Positions 39,222 through 55,886 are shown, counted from the stretch's first letter. The stretch is 64,000 bases of DNA from Cercis canadensis (GCA_003255065.1 QAOA01008202.1:79289-143288); one strand, 5' to 3'. The notes: generated by a model not told the origin, from the sequence alone. Made by a program: numbers and translations.

Positions 39222-39915
39222 TATAGTATATGTGGATGATATTTTAGGCTTTAGTAAAAACCGAAATGAACATAAAAAACATTTAATGCAGGTTGCTGAA
39301 AAATTTAAAGAACATGGAATCATTTTATCTGAGAAAAGATGGAATTAGTAAAGAGTAGAATTGAGTTCTTAGGATTAACTTTAGAACAAGGAAAAGTGGA
39401 AATGCAACCTCATGTGCTAGGAAAGATACATCAATTTTCTGATAAAATAGAAGATAAAAAGTAGCAACAAAGACTGCTAGGATGCTTAACATTTGGAGAG
39501 AAATTCATAAAAATAAAAATAAAAAATAGTAGAGTCAAGAAATCCACTACAGGAAAAACTCAAGAAAAACAAAGAATGGAATGGAATAGAAGAGAATAGT
39601 CAGTATATACATAAGGTAAAACAAGAAGTAAAGGATCTTCCAAGGTTAAAAATGCCTAATGAAGAAGATTTCATGATATTAGAAACTGATGCTTCTAACA
39701 ACTATTGGAGTGCTATATTAAAAGCAAGAAATAAGAAACTGCCTATACATATTGATTCCTTAATACGGGGGAAAATAAACAAGTTGCTAAAAGTCTTAGA
39801 GGACTTGATTCTATCCAAAGAACTCAAAGAAAATATGGATGATGAAAGACTAGTTTTAAGGATAAAATTAGTAGAAGAAAGCGTAAACCACTTGGTTGAA
39901 CATATGGATTTGTAG
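39222..39915 (+). pseudogene. Pararetroviral reverse transcriptase and RNase H remnant
   Basis: The YVDD catalytic box is followed by FSKNRNEHKKHL, FLGLTLEQGKVEMQPH and RLLGCLTFGEKFI in pieces separated by stops (near 39350 and 39460) and a frame change before 39650. RNase H begins with the conserved Asp in LETDASN. The order and motifs fit the Caulimoviridae polymerase rather than copia or gypsy elements, which have different linker sequences. Non-functional as it stands. Confidence 0.68.
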
Positions 39916-40785
39916 ATGGTTTCCACTGCAAAAGCCCAAATTGAAAACTTGACAAACAAAATTATCTTTGGTGATAAAAAAAATAGTTTCTTATGTTACT
40001 GGTTGTTATCTACTTTATTAACCCTTGCTAAGGTGTGGCTCTCACATCAACTGGAAGCGATTCTTAAAAATATGCAAAAATTTATGCCACCAGATATTCA
40101 AGAGAAAATTCTAGTTACAAAGCCAACACCTATGCAAGAATGGCTTTGAGCCTATGAAGTCTTGAATACATATCCAAGCCAAGATCAACCTAGAATGTAT
40201 CATTTATTTGAAGATGGAAATAATTGGTGGATAATAGATGGTCAGGCTGCCTAGCTGTTTGAACAAGGTCTACTTCAAAAAATCTCTTTCATTGGATTTG
40301 AAATTGATAGGTTATTCAAGTTCTTCCTTCATATTATTAAAGATGCTTTAAAATGGGAGAGACAACATTGTTATTGGAAAAAGTTCACTATGATAATCTT
40401 TAGTGTCCCTCTAAAATGGGGAGAAGAAACTCAACTTTTTCCAAGCTCTCACATTGTACAACTGGAAAGGAATGAAGGCCCCGGAAGTCTATTATGTCAA
40501 AAAGAAGTAAAAAAAACCTTAGTGGAAAAATTAGTGCACTATTAAAAGCTCCTGAATTGGTAAATCACTATTTTGCTCTCTTGCAAAAAGAATAAAAGAC
40601 TTTCTCAACAATAGAAAGAATTATTTTTCAAAGAAAAATGAGAAAAGAATTATGGATCAATCACTAAAAAAGTTAGATATATCAGCAAGGAATAGCCAAC
40701 TTAATAGTGGAAATGACTAAGGAATGCCACGAAGCTTTGAAAGACTTCTTTGGACCATGGACTAAGGTGACACATGGTAGCACTT

Positions 40786-40925
40786 TCATGAATGATGAAA
40801 TGGATGGCAGCATGCATGATAATGAAGAAACACTTGGAAACATGCATGATAATGAAGAAACACTTGGAAACATGCATGACAATGAAGAAACACTTGACAA
40901 CATGCATGAAAATGATCATGAATGA
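40786..40925 (+). repeat. 30-bp in-frame tandem repeat (MHDNEETLGN)
   Basis: A 30-bp unit is repeated about four times (AACATGCATGATAATGAAG...), with a decaccodon reading MHDNEETLGN inside a 72-codon open frame (40707-40925). The unit length is a multiple of three, so the frame is kept. Role unknown. It lies at the end of the pararetroviral coding remnant. Confidence 0.85.
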
Positions 40926-41176
40926 AACAACCACATATTTGATGCAAATGCATGAGACAACATTGTGAATCAGATGGAAGGCTAAGTTGTCTAAATTGCT
41001 GCCACCTTTGAAGCAGCTTTATCAAAGTCTGAAGATTTTGTAACAAAACCTTTGGTAATATAGTAGAATCAGGTGAAGGAACGGTTATATAGTACCTAGC
41101 ACTCATGTAAAGTGCTGAACCTTATCTTTTATTATGCTAGATGTAGAATCCAAAGTTTGGAGTCCACTCTTTTGTC

Positions 41177-41331
41177 TATAAAAGGAAAATGGACCGCGTC
41201 TAGTAAGATAGAGTCGGGTAAGGTGTGATAAAAAGAAAGCTAAGTGCGTTGGGATAAACTATGTTCTAAAAAACTTCTTTTAGTCCGAAGGGAGTAGAGT
41301 CTGTAAGCTTACTAAAGCTATCATCAATAAA
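41177..41331 (+). promoter_or_regulatory. Pararetroviral promoter TATA and poly-A signal
   Basis: TCTATAAAAGG at 41175-41185 resembles the TATA region of caulimovirus full-length-transcript promoters. AATAAA at 41326-41331 lies 150 bp downstream, a spacing like that between transcription start and poly-A signal in these viruses. Confidence 0.5.
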
Positions 41332-41835
41332 AGAATTGTTCCTTTGTATCTTTGGTTGCTTTCTTACAATTTAACTCATAGCCATTATCTTCAAAAGTCC
41401 TCAAACCTAGTAAGAACAGGGTTATGCGAAACTTCTTTACATCATGTTCTATTCCTGGTATTGAGAAGAATTAGTAGTAAATATTACAAGAAGAAGTCGC
41501 AGTGTTAAGATGATGGCTAGTCGAGGTAGGAGAGAAGGTCTATAGTTGAAGAACAACAGACGAAACTTGGTTGACGAACTACTCACATGTATGTTTTAAT
41601 CAATTAAAGAGCACTTTCTAAGCTTATTGTAGACTTAAAACTGAAAGGACTTCAAATTTTTATAAAAGTTAAATCGTGTGTATGTTTGAAATTGGTATCA
41701 AAGCCTTGTGTTTATATATATATATATATTTTGTAAAAAAAAAAAGGGGGAGGTCTAGTAGCAAACAAAAATTGGGTACACCTTATTAGCAATTTATTTT
41801 GCTATAAAGGACCACCAAATGAGACCACTTTATTC

Positions 41836-41932
41836 TCTCTCTTCCTAAAAAATTAAATTATCCTTTTTAAGAAAATAGTTTCAATACTATCCTATTAAGG
41901 GAAATAATTTTTCAGAATGTATTATTAAGGCA
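41836..41932 (-). repeat. Possible MULE terminal end (right end), partner not found
   Basis: Read on the minus strand (ATTTGCCTTAATAATAC...GAAACTATTTTCTTAAAA) it parallels the outer 100 bp of the 9-kb MULE in spacing and key words. No partner end was found to its left. Confidence 0.35.
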
Positions 41933-41939
41933 AATGATC

Positions 41940-43310
41940 CCAACATTTATCTCCTTTGCTAAGTCAGTACCACTACTATTGTCTGCTTTAATAATTAAAA
42001 AAAAAAAAAAAAAACTCTCTTTTTCAATATCTCTCCCTTCCGTCGGCCATCGATGGCTCTTTGAGAAGCATTCATTGTGCCTCTCTTTCCCCTCCTCCAT
42101 GTCCAAATTCGCTACAGGTTTCCCTCTCATATAATAGATGCTGGCAGAGAAGAGAGCCACTGTGAGAAACAACTGCCGCATTTTCTGAGGTACCCATAAA
42201 GGGAATTTGTAGAAACAAAGTCTGATATGTCTTGCGGTGGTGAGTGTTGTTGCATTTGAGGCTTCGGTGCACTTTCAGCACCAAAATTACCCACCCCAAA
42301 CCCAAGAGTTCTGTGCCAACACTGAACAATGTAGGAAACTGAAAAGAAAGGGTACACCCAAACTTATTGATACGATTGAGTAAAACAAGCAAACGGAATA
42401 CAATGTTAACGGCTGTTTGAGTAAGTCATTAAAACACTGCACATGTGGCAAGAGCTGGTTCACTGCAGGTGGAAATTGAAGTCCACCGAGCGGTGGACCA
42501 AATAAAAATCGGTGGAGATAAACCATTATATGAATTTATTTTTTCTATTGCAGCTCCAACCATTGCACCGAGTTATTGAATGAATTAATCCCACAAATTT
42601 TATCTGGATGAAAAATTGCAATATGAAAGTTTTGACTTAAAGTCTCCCGTAAAGTGCCTAAAAATTTAAATTTTATGAATGCTTAACGTAAATTGCAATA
42701 TGAATGCTTACCATGCTTAGGTTTTAGTTAAGAATATTTCATAGAAAAAAAGTTTAAGTGGGTTAGTAGAGTATTTATTAAATATTGATTGCTCATGTCT
42801 AGACTATAGATTAGATGGCCACAAAGTTATTTTCACATGGAGAGGGTCAAAAGGAGATTTTTAAAAGACTTATTCATGCAAAATTATAACTATGAGTATT
42901 TTGGCAATAAAATTTTTGGAGCAGGAATGACCCACCTCCAAGATATTTGGTGTGGTCTAAAAGTAAAGAGTTTAAATAGTCTATAAGTTTAAAAACTTGA
43001 TTTTTATGTAAAAGAAAAAAGTATAAAATTAAATAACGTGAGGGTATCTACTCAATTAATATTAAATAATAGGATTCCTATTAAGCCATTGTGTTCATAA
43101 ATGTTACAAGACGATGTGCGAACGTTAACATTATCCGACAAAGTTGACATTTTGTACCTGGGAGACTTAGTGCTCTTTCCTCGAGATTTTGCCGACATGC
43201 TTTCATCAACATTTGTCTATGCATGGCTCTATACATGGAAATTTGTAACTAAAATGAAAATGGATCATGAAAGGAAAAAAATAAAAAAATAAAAGAAACA
43301 AAGGATAGAA
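41940..43310. other. Unassigned DNA with minus-strand open frames
   Basis: Overlapping minus-strand frames at 42526-41912 (for example FGPPLGGLQFPPAVNQLLPH and MRQLFLTVALFSASIYYMRGKP) lie in a stretch less AT-rich than its surroundings. This could be a relic of a host gene, but I recognise no family. No other feature is seen. Confidence 0.25.
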
Positions 43311-43315
43311 TGAGG

Positions 43316-43500
43316 CAAATTTATAGAAATAATGTAATTTAATAAACTATTTATCAATTTAAGTTAGTTTTGAAACTATTTACTAAAATGAGTTACTTTT
43401 TTTTTTTCCTAATACACACTTATGCGTTTTTATCAGAAAACACCAAAATAATACAACGTATTAAACAATAAACGCCAAAATAATAAATGTGTTTTCTTTC
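43316..43500 (+). repeat. Possible MULE terminal end (left end), partner not found
   Basis: GGCAAATTTATAGAAATAATG...TTTGAAACTATTTACTAAAATGAG (positions about 43316-43393) follows the outer end of the 9-kb MULE almost word for word. The matching right end was not found. A CT-rich tract follows at 43650-43760. Confidence 0.45.
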
Positions 43501-44119
43501 AAAAAAAAGCTAAAATATTTTGTAACAAACACTGAAATGTAAAAGGTCTGACAATTTTATTCTTGAGAAGGAAATAAAATGCATATTTGAGTATGGGTGT
43601 TTCTCTAAAAAACGCAGTATCATTTTTCCTAGATTGATCAATTTGACTTTCACGCTTCCCCTCTCCCTCTCACCTCTCCCTTTCTCCATTTCACTCTCCT
43701 GTCCACCCATCTCCTCTCCCTCCCTTTCTAATTTCCTTTTAAATGTCTCTCTTAGTCTCATTTTCATTCTCAACTTACGAAAATGGCCATACCTGGACCA
43801 ATAGATAACTTTTTGTTAACATTACAACCATACCATATTTCCAATGAAATAAGGAACAATGGGGTTAGTAAAATTTTAACATATCTTTTAGTGTAAAGTT
43901 TAACATATCTTTTAGTTTAGATTTTAGTTTAAATTTTTATCTTTCTTTGTCTTAGTTTAGTTTAGATTTTAGTTTAAATTTTTATCTTACTTTGTCTTAA
44001 TTTAGTTTAGATTGAAAAATTTGTCTTAATTTGTTAGTTTAGATATTTTTAGTAGTATTGATTTAATTGATATAATTGATTGCTTAGTTTAAATTTGTTA
44101 TTAGGAATGATTACATTGA

Positions 44120-44810
44120 GAAAAAATATGTGTTATCTTAAATTTGTGGTTTTGGGTTTAGGGTTAAGATTTGTGATTTAGGATTTAGGGTTTGGAATTT
44201 GATGTTTAGGGTTTGGAGTTTTATTTTTGAGTTTAGGGTTTAGGATTTGGGTTTAGGGGTTGGAATTTTTTTTGGGGTTTAGGGTTTGAAGTTTAGGATT
44301 TAGGATTTGGAGTTTAGGGGTTAGAGTATTATTTTTGAGTTTATAATTTAGGATTTGGGATTTAGGGTGTGGGTTAGGATTTGGGGTTTGGGCTTTATGG
44401 TTTTGATTTGGGTTATAGGGTTTAGATTTGGGATATAAGGTATGGGGTTATGGGTTAGGATTTGGGGTTTGTGGTTTAGATTTAAGGTTTGGAGTTTTGG
44501 GTTTAGGATTTATTATTTAGAGTGTGGGTTAGGATTTTAAGGTTTGGGGTTAGGATTTTTGGTTTGGGGTTTAGGATTTGGAATTTAGATATGGGTTTAG
44601 GATTTGGGGTTTGGGGTTTGAGGTTTAGATTTAGGATTTGGGATTTTGGGGTTTAGGGTTAGGATATAGGGTATGGGGTTAGGGGTTTGGAGTTTGGGGT
44701 TCGGGGTTGGGATTTACGGTATGTGGTTTAGGATATGGGATTTGGGGTTTGGTTTTAGGGTTTGAGATTTTAGGGTTTAAGATTTGGGGTTTATAATTTA
44801 GGGTTGACCA
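44120..44810. repeat. Degenerate telomere-like (TTTAGGG) tract
   Basis: About 690 bp made almost only of variants of TTTAGGG and TTTGGGG (TTTAGGATTTGGG, TTTAGGGTTTGGGG). The plant telomere unit is TTTAGGG, so this is an old interstitial telomere-like array or a satellite derived from it. Confidence 0.85.
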
Positions 44811-44899
44811 TGTTGTTTTGTTTTTTGGATTTGGGTTTTAGGATTTATCAAATTTTATTTCGGTCACTCAGAAATTTTAATAAATGTTATTGTGGTTTA

Positions 44900-45480
44900 T
44901 GTTAGGGATCGAGATTGATTCACCATTTTTCTCACAAGATTTTGGCCCTAAATGAGAGACTGATCCCATATCTCTAGAGGGTGGGGTTTGGTGTAGTTTA
45001 CCGTGTGAGACCCATGAGGATCAGACTCTTGTTTTCGGGCTTCGAAGATTAAGTTAGGTCGATCCGAGTTAAAAATGGGTCATTGATGGTAAATGAGTAA
45101 AAGATCCTGTACCTGTAATAGATGGGCTATTTATAGGGGACCCGAGGAAAATGGGGAGATACACTAGCAGGTTTAGCTTGGGCCTTTTGGTTTAATGAGC
45201 CTATGGAAATTGAGCTTACAATAAGGCCTTTACAATATTCAAAAGTTTAAGGTAAGAAGAGGTTATCCCATTCTAAGACAAATGCATGTCATATGTCTCA
45301 GTGAGAGAGGATTCCTAGCAGCGAAAATTGAACATAAGGCTTATAAGCGAAGTGTTTTAATTCTTACTAGCAAAATCAACTTCCGTTGGCTTTGCGTTGT
45401 GAACCTTTAAGAAGCATTCTTTGTCTTAAATGACTTTTGAGGGATATCGCCTCAATTAACTTGTACTTATTTTAAGATAT
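44900..45480 (-). repeat. Probable LTR, minus strand (5' limit uncertain)
   Basis: On the minus strand it holds a promoter-like CCCCTATAAATAGCCC at about 45127-45142 and ends GATCCCTAACA at 44900, with blocks such as CTTCGAAGCCCGAAAACAAG that look like a gypsy LTR R/U5 part. No internal element sequence is seen. Boundaries are approximate. Confidence 0.45.
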
Positions 45481-47194
45481 TAATTAAAAAAACAAGAGAG
45501 TCTATTATAGCCAATAGAGATCAAGTTGAGCTATAACACGTGCATTACATGCATGTTTATCATGTTCATTACCACACGACATTTATCTATAATGCTAAAT
45601 CTATTTAATGTCTTCTATTGTTGTCTAATTTTCTTTTATTCCATTTTTGTACTCCATTGTCACTCCAAACTTCCACATCTAGACACATTTTTTTTTTATG
45701 AAAGTCTGTAAGTTTCACTCATGACTTCTTAGCATTTAAGTAAAACTCAGTTTTGATCCCTCAAAGAGACATGTACAATCATTGTAGTTCCAAAAATATT
45801 TTTAGTGTTATTTTAAATATTAGAAGATAATTTTATCCATCAAAATAGCCTTTGGCTAACTCTCAGCTACCAGACTTGTCACATCGAGTACTTAATGTGT
45901 CACATAGAAGGCTTTGCCAACTCTTACTAAGAAAAACTAAGTCTTTTAGGTACTAAACTAATTGGGCCGCTATCTTTTAGAGAAGGGTTTTACTTAATCT
46001 CTACTTCTCTTAAAGCCTCTAAATAGAAGACAACAATGGGCCATAGAAAACCTATGAAATATTTGGACGTTACTAGCATTTTTCAGAAAAAAAAATTGTT
46101 ATATCTGAAAATTCGAATATCAAAACTGGTTATACTTCCTTTTTAAAATTTATTGTATAGGTCTTTTCTATATAGTTTGTCAAAAAAATTTAAATTAGAT
46201 AAAAATTAACATTAATATTTAATAGGAGAACTCCACCGCTAAAATACTTGTAAGTTTCTACAAACAGAAAACATATTATTTTCTTGAGCCATAAAATATA
46301 TTCATATCGGTAATGAAACAGAAAAACTCTCCATGCGGAGTATAATTTTTGAAGTACATATGCATACAATAGAAATTAGGATTTGAAGATAATATCTAGA
46401 TGTCAGTAGAAGAATTAAGATATACATAGGGAGCACACCACACGACATCTGGATGGCTTTTGTTGTTTTGGATTTGAATTGTTTTGTAGCAAGGTAATAC
46501 TAATATAGGTGAAATAACGTACTAAACTGAGTTCATGTATATGAAATTAAGGCCTAATTTAAGAAGGTTAACCCAACTCTATATATATAAAAGATGTATT
46601 TGATTACAAATTTATATTTATATTTATTATTTTATTATATATAATAACATATACACTAACAGGTGCTTGGTTGAGCAGTGAAAAACTCAAACTCTTTGCT
46701 TAATAGCTTGACTTAGAGATTGTAAGAATATATTTAAAACACATCTCATGTGAGTCTTGCCTTAACTTTGTTTTGGCACAACCTTGCTAGTACCATAAAA
46801 TTTTGACTCCCCAAAAAAACTAATAATAAATAACATTATAATATTTCAAATTTTATAATATTAATAGATAACCACTGTAATATAACAGAAATATTGTACA
46901 TTTAGCATGATAATTCTTTAGCTATATAAGCATGCACATAATTAAATACACAAGCAGCCACACATAACCCCACTAGTCTAGGAATCTTCATAAAATATTA
47001 AGGTCTCAGCTATAAAATCTAGCTCTCTATTTATCTATTAAAAAAAACATAATTAAATAAACTATTTATTAGATTCTTTGCTGAAATACTTTGATGCTTA
47101 AATACTAATCATTTCAGTTTGGAATTTTACTAAAAAGGAGCAAGCCAGGAAGAGTGTAATTAATGTTATATATATAAAAATTAAATTACAGAAA
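45481..47194. other. AT-rich intergenic DNA, no gene seen
   Basis: No coding frame of interest or recognisable element. Confidence 0.4.
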
Positions 47195-47264
47195 ATAATA
47201 ATAATAATAATAATAATAATAAGAATAAGAATAAGAATAAGAATAAGAATAAGAATAAGAATAA

Positions 47265-47319
<55 letters not shown>

Positions 47320-47320
47320 C
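47195..47320. repeat. Compound microsatellite (AAT)n-(AATAAG)n-(AAT)n
   Basis: AAT repeats flank about eight AATAAG units. About 125 bp in all. The minus-strand frame over it (poly-Leu/Phe) is not a gene. Confidence 0.95.
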
Positions 47321-48244
47321 TAGGTTTCCTTGCGCATTTTAACCACATGAGGAATTTTTTCACAATAGGCAAGAGGAGTTAGGCAAGTAAACAACAGGGC
47401 TCAAATGGTATGATTCATATGTTAAACTACGAATTATTACGTTAGTACTACACACTATTACACCAAGACTTTTCATGCGATTATTTCTGTGTGGTTTATC
47501 ATTTCACAGAGTTTTTTGAATGACATCTTTTTAGCTTCTAGGTTGATTCTCTTGTAGTGAGGTTGTGCTTTTGGTTTTTCTGATATACTTTGTTTACAAC
47601 ACTATTTTCCTTTAATTAATATCATATTTTCCTTTGTATGAATAATGTCAAAATATCATTGTTCTTTTACTCAAACCAAAATTAATTATCTAAACAAAGT
47701 AATTGCTAATTTTACAAGAAATACTTTCAAATAACCAATTGTGAGCTTTGTAATTATTTTATTTACAAACTGTTTATATTTGTTACAAATCTAAAAATTG
47801 ACAAACCTTCTGTTGTTTGTAATTCTCTGTAAAAATGAAAAGAGAATCTCTAGTTTTATATGAGCATATGCTTTTAGCAAAGGCGTGCTTGTTTGAGTGT
47901 TAAAGTTTAAAGGAAGCAATATAATATAAAATAAAATAATGGATGATCGTAAAGTCAAGGAATCTATAATGTGCAATGTTCCGCAACTTTATATAAAAGT
48001 TTGGCAGGCACAACTTAATTTAGTCTGAACATGCATGCATTTAATCATGTCTTTTGTTGAATGAAGTATTCCTTTACCTAACTAAAGTAGAGTTAATGTA
48101 CTAAAATTCAAGACAATGAATGTTGCACAAACAAATCTCAGTTTAGCCCCCCCCNTTTACACGTTAGTGGAGATAATGTATAAGATTTGAACTATATAGA
48201 AAGAATATAAAATGGTACAATTGAATGTTTAAGTTAAAGGTGAA

Positions 48245-48690
48245 CACTATGCTATCCCTTTTTGAGAGGTAACGTTACCCTCCACCTAATTGGGTGGGTT
48301 TGAATAGGATCCACTAAGTGATTTTGGTGTTATTATGAATATCTTAAAAAATTTAATATGTGTTAGAACATAGTTTTTTTATGAAAAGCAAAAATGGTAG
48401 GATATAAAGGTATGAAATAATCGACTATAACTAGTATATAGATAAATTTATTCTTCTCCTAGTGCATTGGGCTCTTGTGTAACAAAAAAAAATTAGATTT
48501 ACTCTGCTATCCGACAATCAGTAAATATGGGGTAGCACTATCTCCGTCAAGTTGGGTGGATTCAAGTGGAACCAACTAATAAATTTGATGTTATTACAAA
48601 AATCTTAAAAAATTAAATCACTTAATATATGTCAAAATAAATAATTTTTTATAAAATATAAAAATAATACGATATACGAAAGCGTACCAA
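48245..48690. repeat. Diverged tandem duplication upstream of peroxidase gene 2
   Basis: About 48249-48445 and 48499-48690 share the order CTATCC, AATTGGGTGGRTT, GATTTTGGTGTTATTA-like, ATCTTAAAAAATTAAAT, TTTTTTATRAAA and GATATA. The copies are old. They lie about 200-600 bp upstream of the gene 2 start. 47321-48244 holds nothing recognised apart from an N at 48155. Confidence 0.6.
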
Positions 48691-48823
48691 AAACAAAAAA
48701 ACATATTTAAAACATTCAAAAGAAAGTTATTCGCAGTAAAGGAATAACTCGCAATCAGTAATAATGGAGCACATGCCACATAGTAACTACTCATCTCTCT
48801 TAGGCCAAACCTATTTGTCTCTC

Positions 48824-53365
<4,542 letters not shown>

Positions 53366-53648
53366 ACAAATTTAGAAGACAAAGTTAGAATTTTGAAAAG
53401 AAAAGGCTGCAAGAAATAATGAATAAGCCATAAGCATCTGCATGCCATATAGCTGTGGTCATGGCAACATATATATGTCCTTTGTTTTCTCTCCCTACTG
53501 TTTTCTTTCCTCTATGTCCTTCTCTAATGGTATAAGTTTCTCACCTGAGAAACATAAGCGCACTTAGTAGTTGGAAATTCTCCAATATTTATTAAACTTG
53601 TATTATCTTCTTAATTTGGTTTTGAAGAAAGCTACATTTGAAAACATT
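53366..53648. other. 3' flank of peroxidase gene 2
   Basis: Contains the likely 3' untranslated region. AATAATGAATAAGCC near 53417-53431 could serve as poly-A signal. No other gene is seen. Confidence 0.45.
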
Positions 53649-55886
53649 AGCTTACTAAGGTGAGGTGGACCAATTGAACGTTATGCAGAAATTGGTCCCA
53701 CAAAAGCCTTACTCTGTTTTCCTTATAATCATATATATGCGTAAAAAAAAATTCTAAATAGCAATTTGACCGCGTCTTTTTTTACTTGTGGGACCCACGT
53801 ACTTAGTAGGATTTCACTCAGACGTTCGAAGTTAATAGCTAGTTTGGAACTTGAAGCCACAATTAAGCTCAGAATACTGCTCTTACATGGGTGAGCCCGA
53901 GAATGGGACAAAGATTATGGAAACTAAACTCTCCGAAACAAAGAAAATGAACTTAATTAGTAAAAATTTGGGAAAGATACAACTCAATTTCATGCAAATT
54001 GGTCTCCAATTTTAAAAAAGTCACAATTCAATTTCATGTAATTTTATTTATCATTGAACTTAATTAGTGTCACACTTAGAAAAAGAGATTATAATTTTAC
54101 GAAATTTCACTTCAATTGAACTTGATTACAGAAAAAATGATAAATATGTTATTTCAATTTCATGCAATTAGTTTCAAGTTGAAAAAGCCCCAATTCTATT
54201 TCTTGCAATGTTTTTTTTTTTTTTTTTTTNNTTTTTTTTTTTTTTTTTTTTTTTTTTTGGCCATGATGCAATGTTTTTCTGCATTTTATCAAAATCACAT
54301 TCAATTTAATAGGATCATCTTCTTAATTAGTGGCTAAATGTACAAAATATGCCTTACGTTACCATGATAAAATATTTATACTTTGTTCATCTTATTAAAT
54401 CAACTTTCAAATTAAGACAAAATTCTTAATTAGTGTGGCATGGTGTATATTTGAATGTAAATTTCTATTATCTTTAACTTATACATTTGTTCATCTTATC
54501 AATTTTTTTTATTTAAAATACTTAATTAGTCACATGATCTATATAATAGATTATGAGTTTCTATTACCTATAACTTATACATTTCTTCATCTTATCAAAT
54601 TCACTTTCTAATTAAGAGGAAATCTTGAATTAGTTGCTAGATGTATAAAGCATGCCCTAAGTTACCATGGTAAAATACTTATGCTTTTGTTCATCTTATT
54701 AAATTAACTTTCAAATTATGACAAAATACTTGATTAATGACATGATGTACATAGTAGATGAAAAGTTTCTATTTGCTATAAAGTATACTTTTGTTTATAT
54801 AATCAAATTCACTTTCTAGTTAAGAGAAAATCCCTAATTAGTGGCTAGATGTATAAAGTATGCATTAAGTTACCATAATCAAGCACTTATGCTTTTGTTC
54901 ATCTAATCAAATTAAGATAATTCTTTATTACTTATGCTTTTGGCCAAACACTTTTATTTCTAAAAATAATTCATTTCTTTAATAGGAGTTTTTATATAAT
55001 GATAAGATTAATGATCTAAAACAATTTAGTTCTCATACTTTTTTTTTTCAGAAAAAAATAAAATAAATGAGTGGTGTAGCTATAACTTAAGTAAGATATA
55101 TGCTTTTTGATAAAATGAATATTATTAAACTATCATTTTGATAAAGTAAAAATTGATACTCAATTGAAGTTTAGACTAATTTTGATAATTACTAGACTTA
55201 TTTAATCAAATGTTTGTTTAGTAATCAATAGATAGCATCCTTGAGAGTGCAAAGTATATGATTATATTGTTTCCTTGAGTCACTAGCAACTAGATCTTCT
55301 CCTTCGCCCGACCACCTATAATTCGGGTCATTAGACCCAATTCCAACATGGATTCGACCCGGTTAATGCATAACGGAAAGAGAGCGTGCCATAAAGGGAG
55401 CTCTCTCAAGGGTTGGTTAATGCATGACCTAGTCCCTTTCGCATGATTACCCCTTTCATGTGCTCGATTCTTCCAAGGCCTCTTTCTCCCTTGAGTTCTT
55501 GACAATTTGGTCCCATCTCCTCATAATCTTCGTCCAATGCTGTGGGGAAGCTTGCTTCATATATATCTAATTTTTATTTTATCATATTATAGTCATTTTC
55601 TTTGTTTCGGAGAGTTTAGTTTCCATAATCTTCGTCTCCTGCTCGGGCTCACCCATGTAAGAGTAGCATTCGGAGCTCAATCGTGGCTTCAAGTTCCAGC
55701 CCAGCTATTGACTTCGAACGTCTCAGTGAAATACTCCTTTCTTAAGTGCGTGTAAAACAAGACGGGGCCAAATTCCTATTTAGAATTTTATTTTGGGCAG
55801 ATATAAATATAAAGAAAACAGACTAAGGCTTTTGTGGAACCAGTTTCTGCATAACGTTCAATTGGTCCACCTCACCTTGGTAAGCT
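53649..55886. mobile_element. 2.2-kb element with about 300-bp inverted ends
   Basis: 53649-53950 and the reverse complement of about 55590-55886 match along their length. Examples: AAGGTGAGGTGGACCAATTG at the outer end and TTTCGGAGAGTTTAGTTTCC near the inner end. Outer tips read AGCTTACYAAGG on both sides. No transposase and no convincing target duplication are seen. Long inverted ends with a non-coding middle suggest a non-autonomous DNA transposon, perhaps MULE-like. The interior includes the repeat array 54317-54930 and a poly-T run with NN at 54230. Confidence 0.72.
54317..54930. repeat. Degenerate tandem array (about 100-bp sub-units)
   Basis: Recurring words in fixed order: TTAGTGGCTARATGTAYAAARYATGC, then TTACCATGRTAAAATACTTATGCTTTTGTTCATCTTATYAAATT in pieces, then AATTAAGACAAAAT. 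The GCTAGATGTATAAAG block begins near 54332, 54635 and 54843. The array lies wholly inside the inverted-repeat element. Confidence 0.65.

Larger units (their letters stand above)
39200..41710 (+). mobile_element. Endogenous pararetrovirus (Caulimoviridae-like) remnant
   Basis: A decayed copy of a plant pararetrovirus. A reverse transcriptase remnant with YVDD (39229-39240) is followed by the RNase H start (39652-39915, LETDASNNYW), then a long degraded downstream reading region (39916-40690). A non-coding part follows with a TATA box at 41177, an AATAAA at 41326 and a tRNA-Met-like primer site at 41693-41705 (TGGTATCAAAGCC, one mismatch to the consensus). That is the order coding end, promoter, poly-A signal, primer site expected in a circular genome read past its origin. 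Multiple stops and frameshifts; no intact gene. The left limit is approximate, and 38687-39199 shows only short A/G-rich repeats. Confidence 0.65.

Noticed and set aside
40701-41106. Minus-strand open frames with Cys/Met/Phe repeats
   Set aside because: Antisense shadow of the 30-bp tandem repeat.
42000-42020. Poly-A run as a LINE or retrogene tail
   Set aside because: No LINE 3' sequence or spliced gene copy is found directly upstream.
45526-45711. 61-codon plus-strand open frame
   Set aside because: Hydrophobic low-complexity translation of AT-rich DNA without motif or context.
47181-47372. Minus-strand open frame of Leu/Phe repeats
   Set aside because: It is only the translation of the AAT/AATAAG microsatellite.
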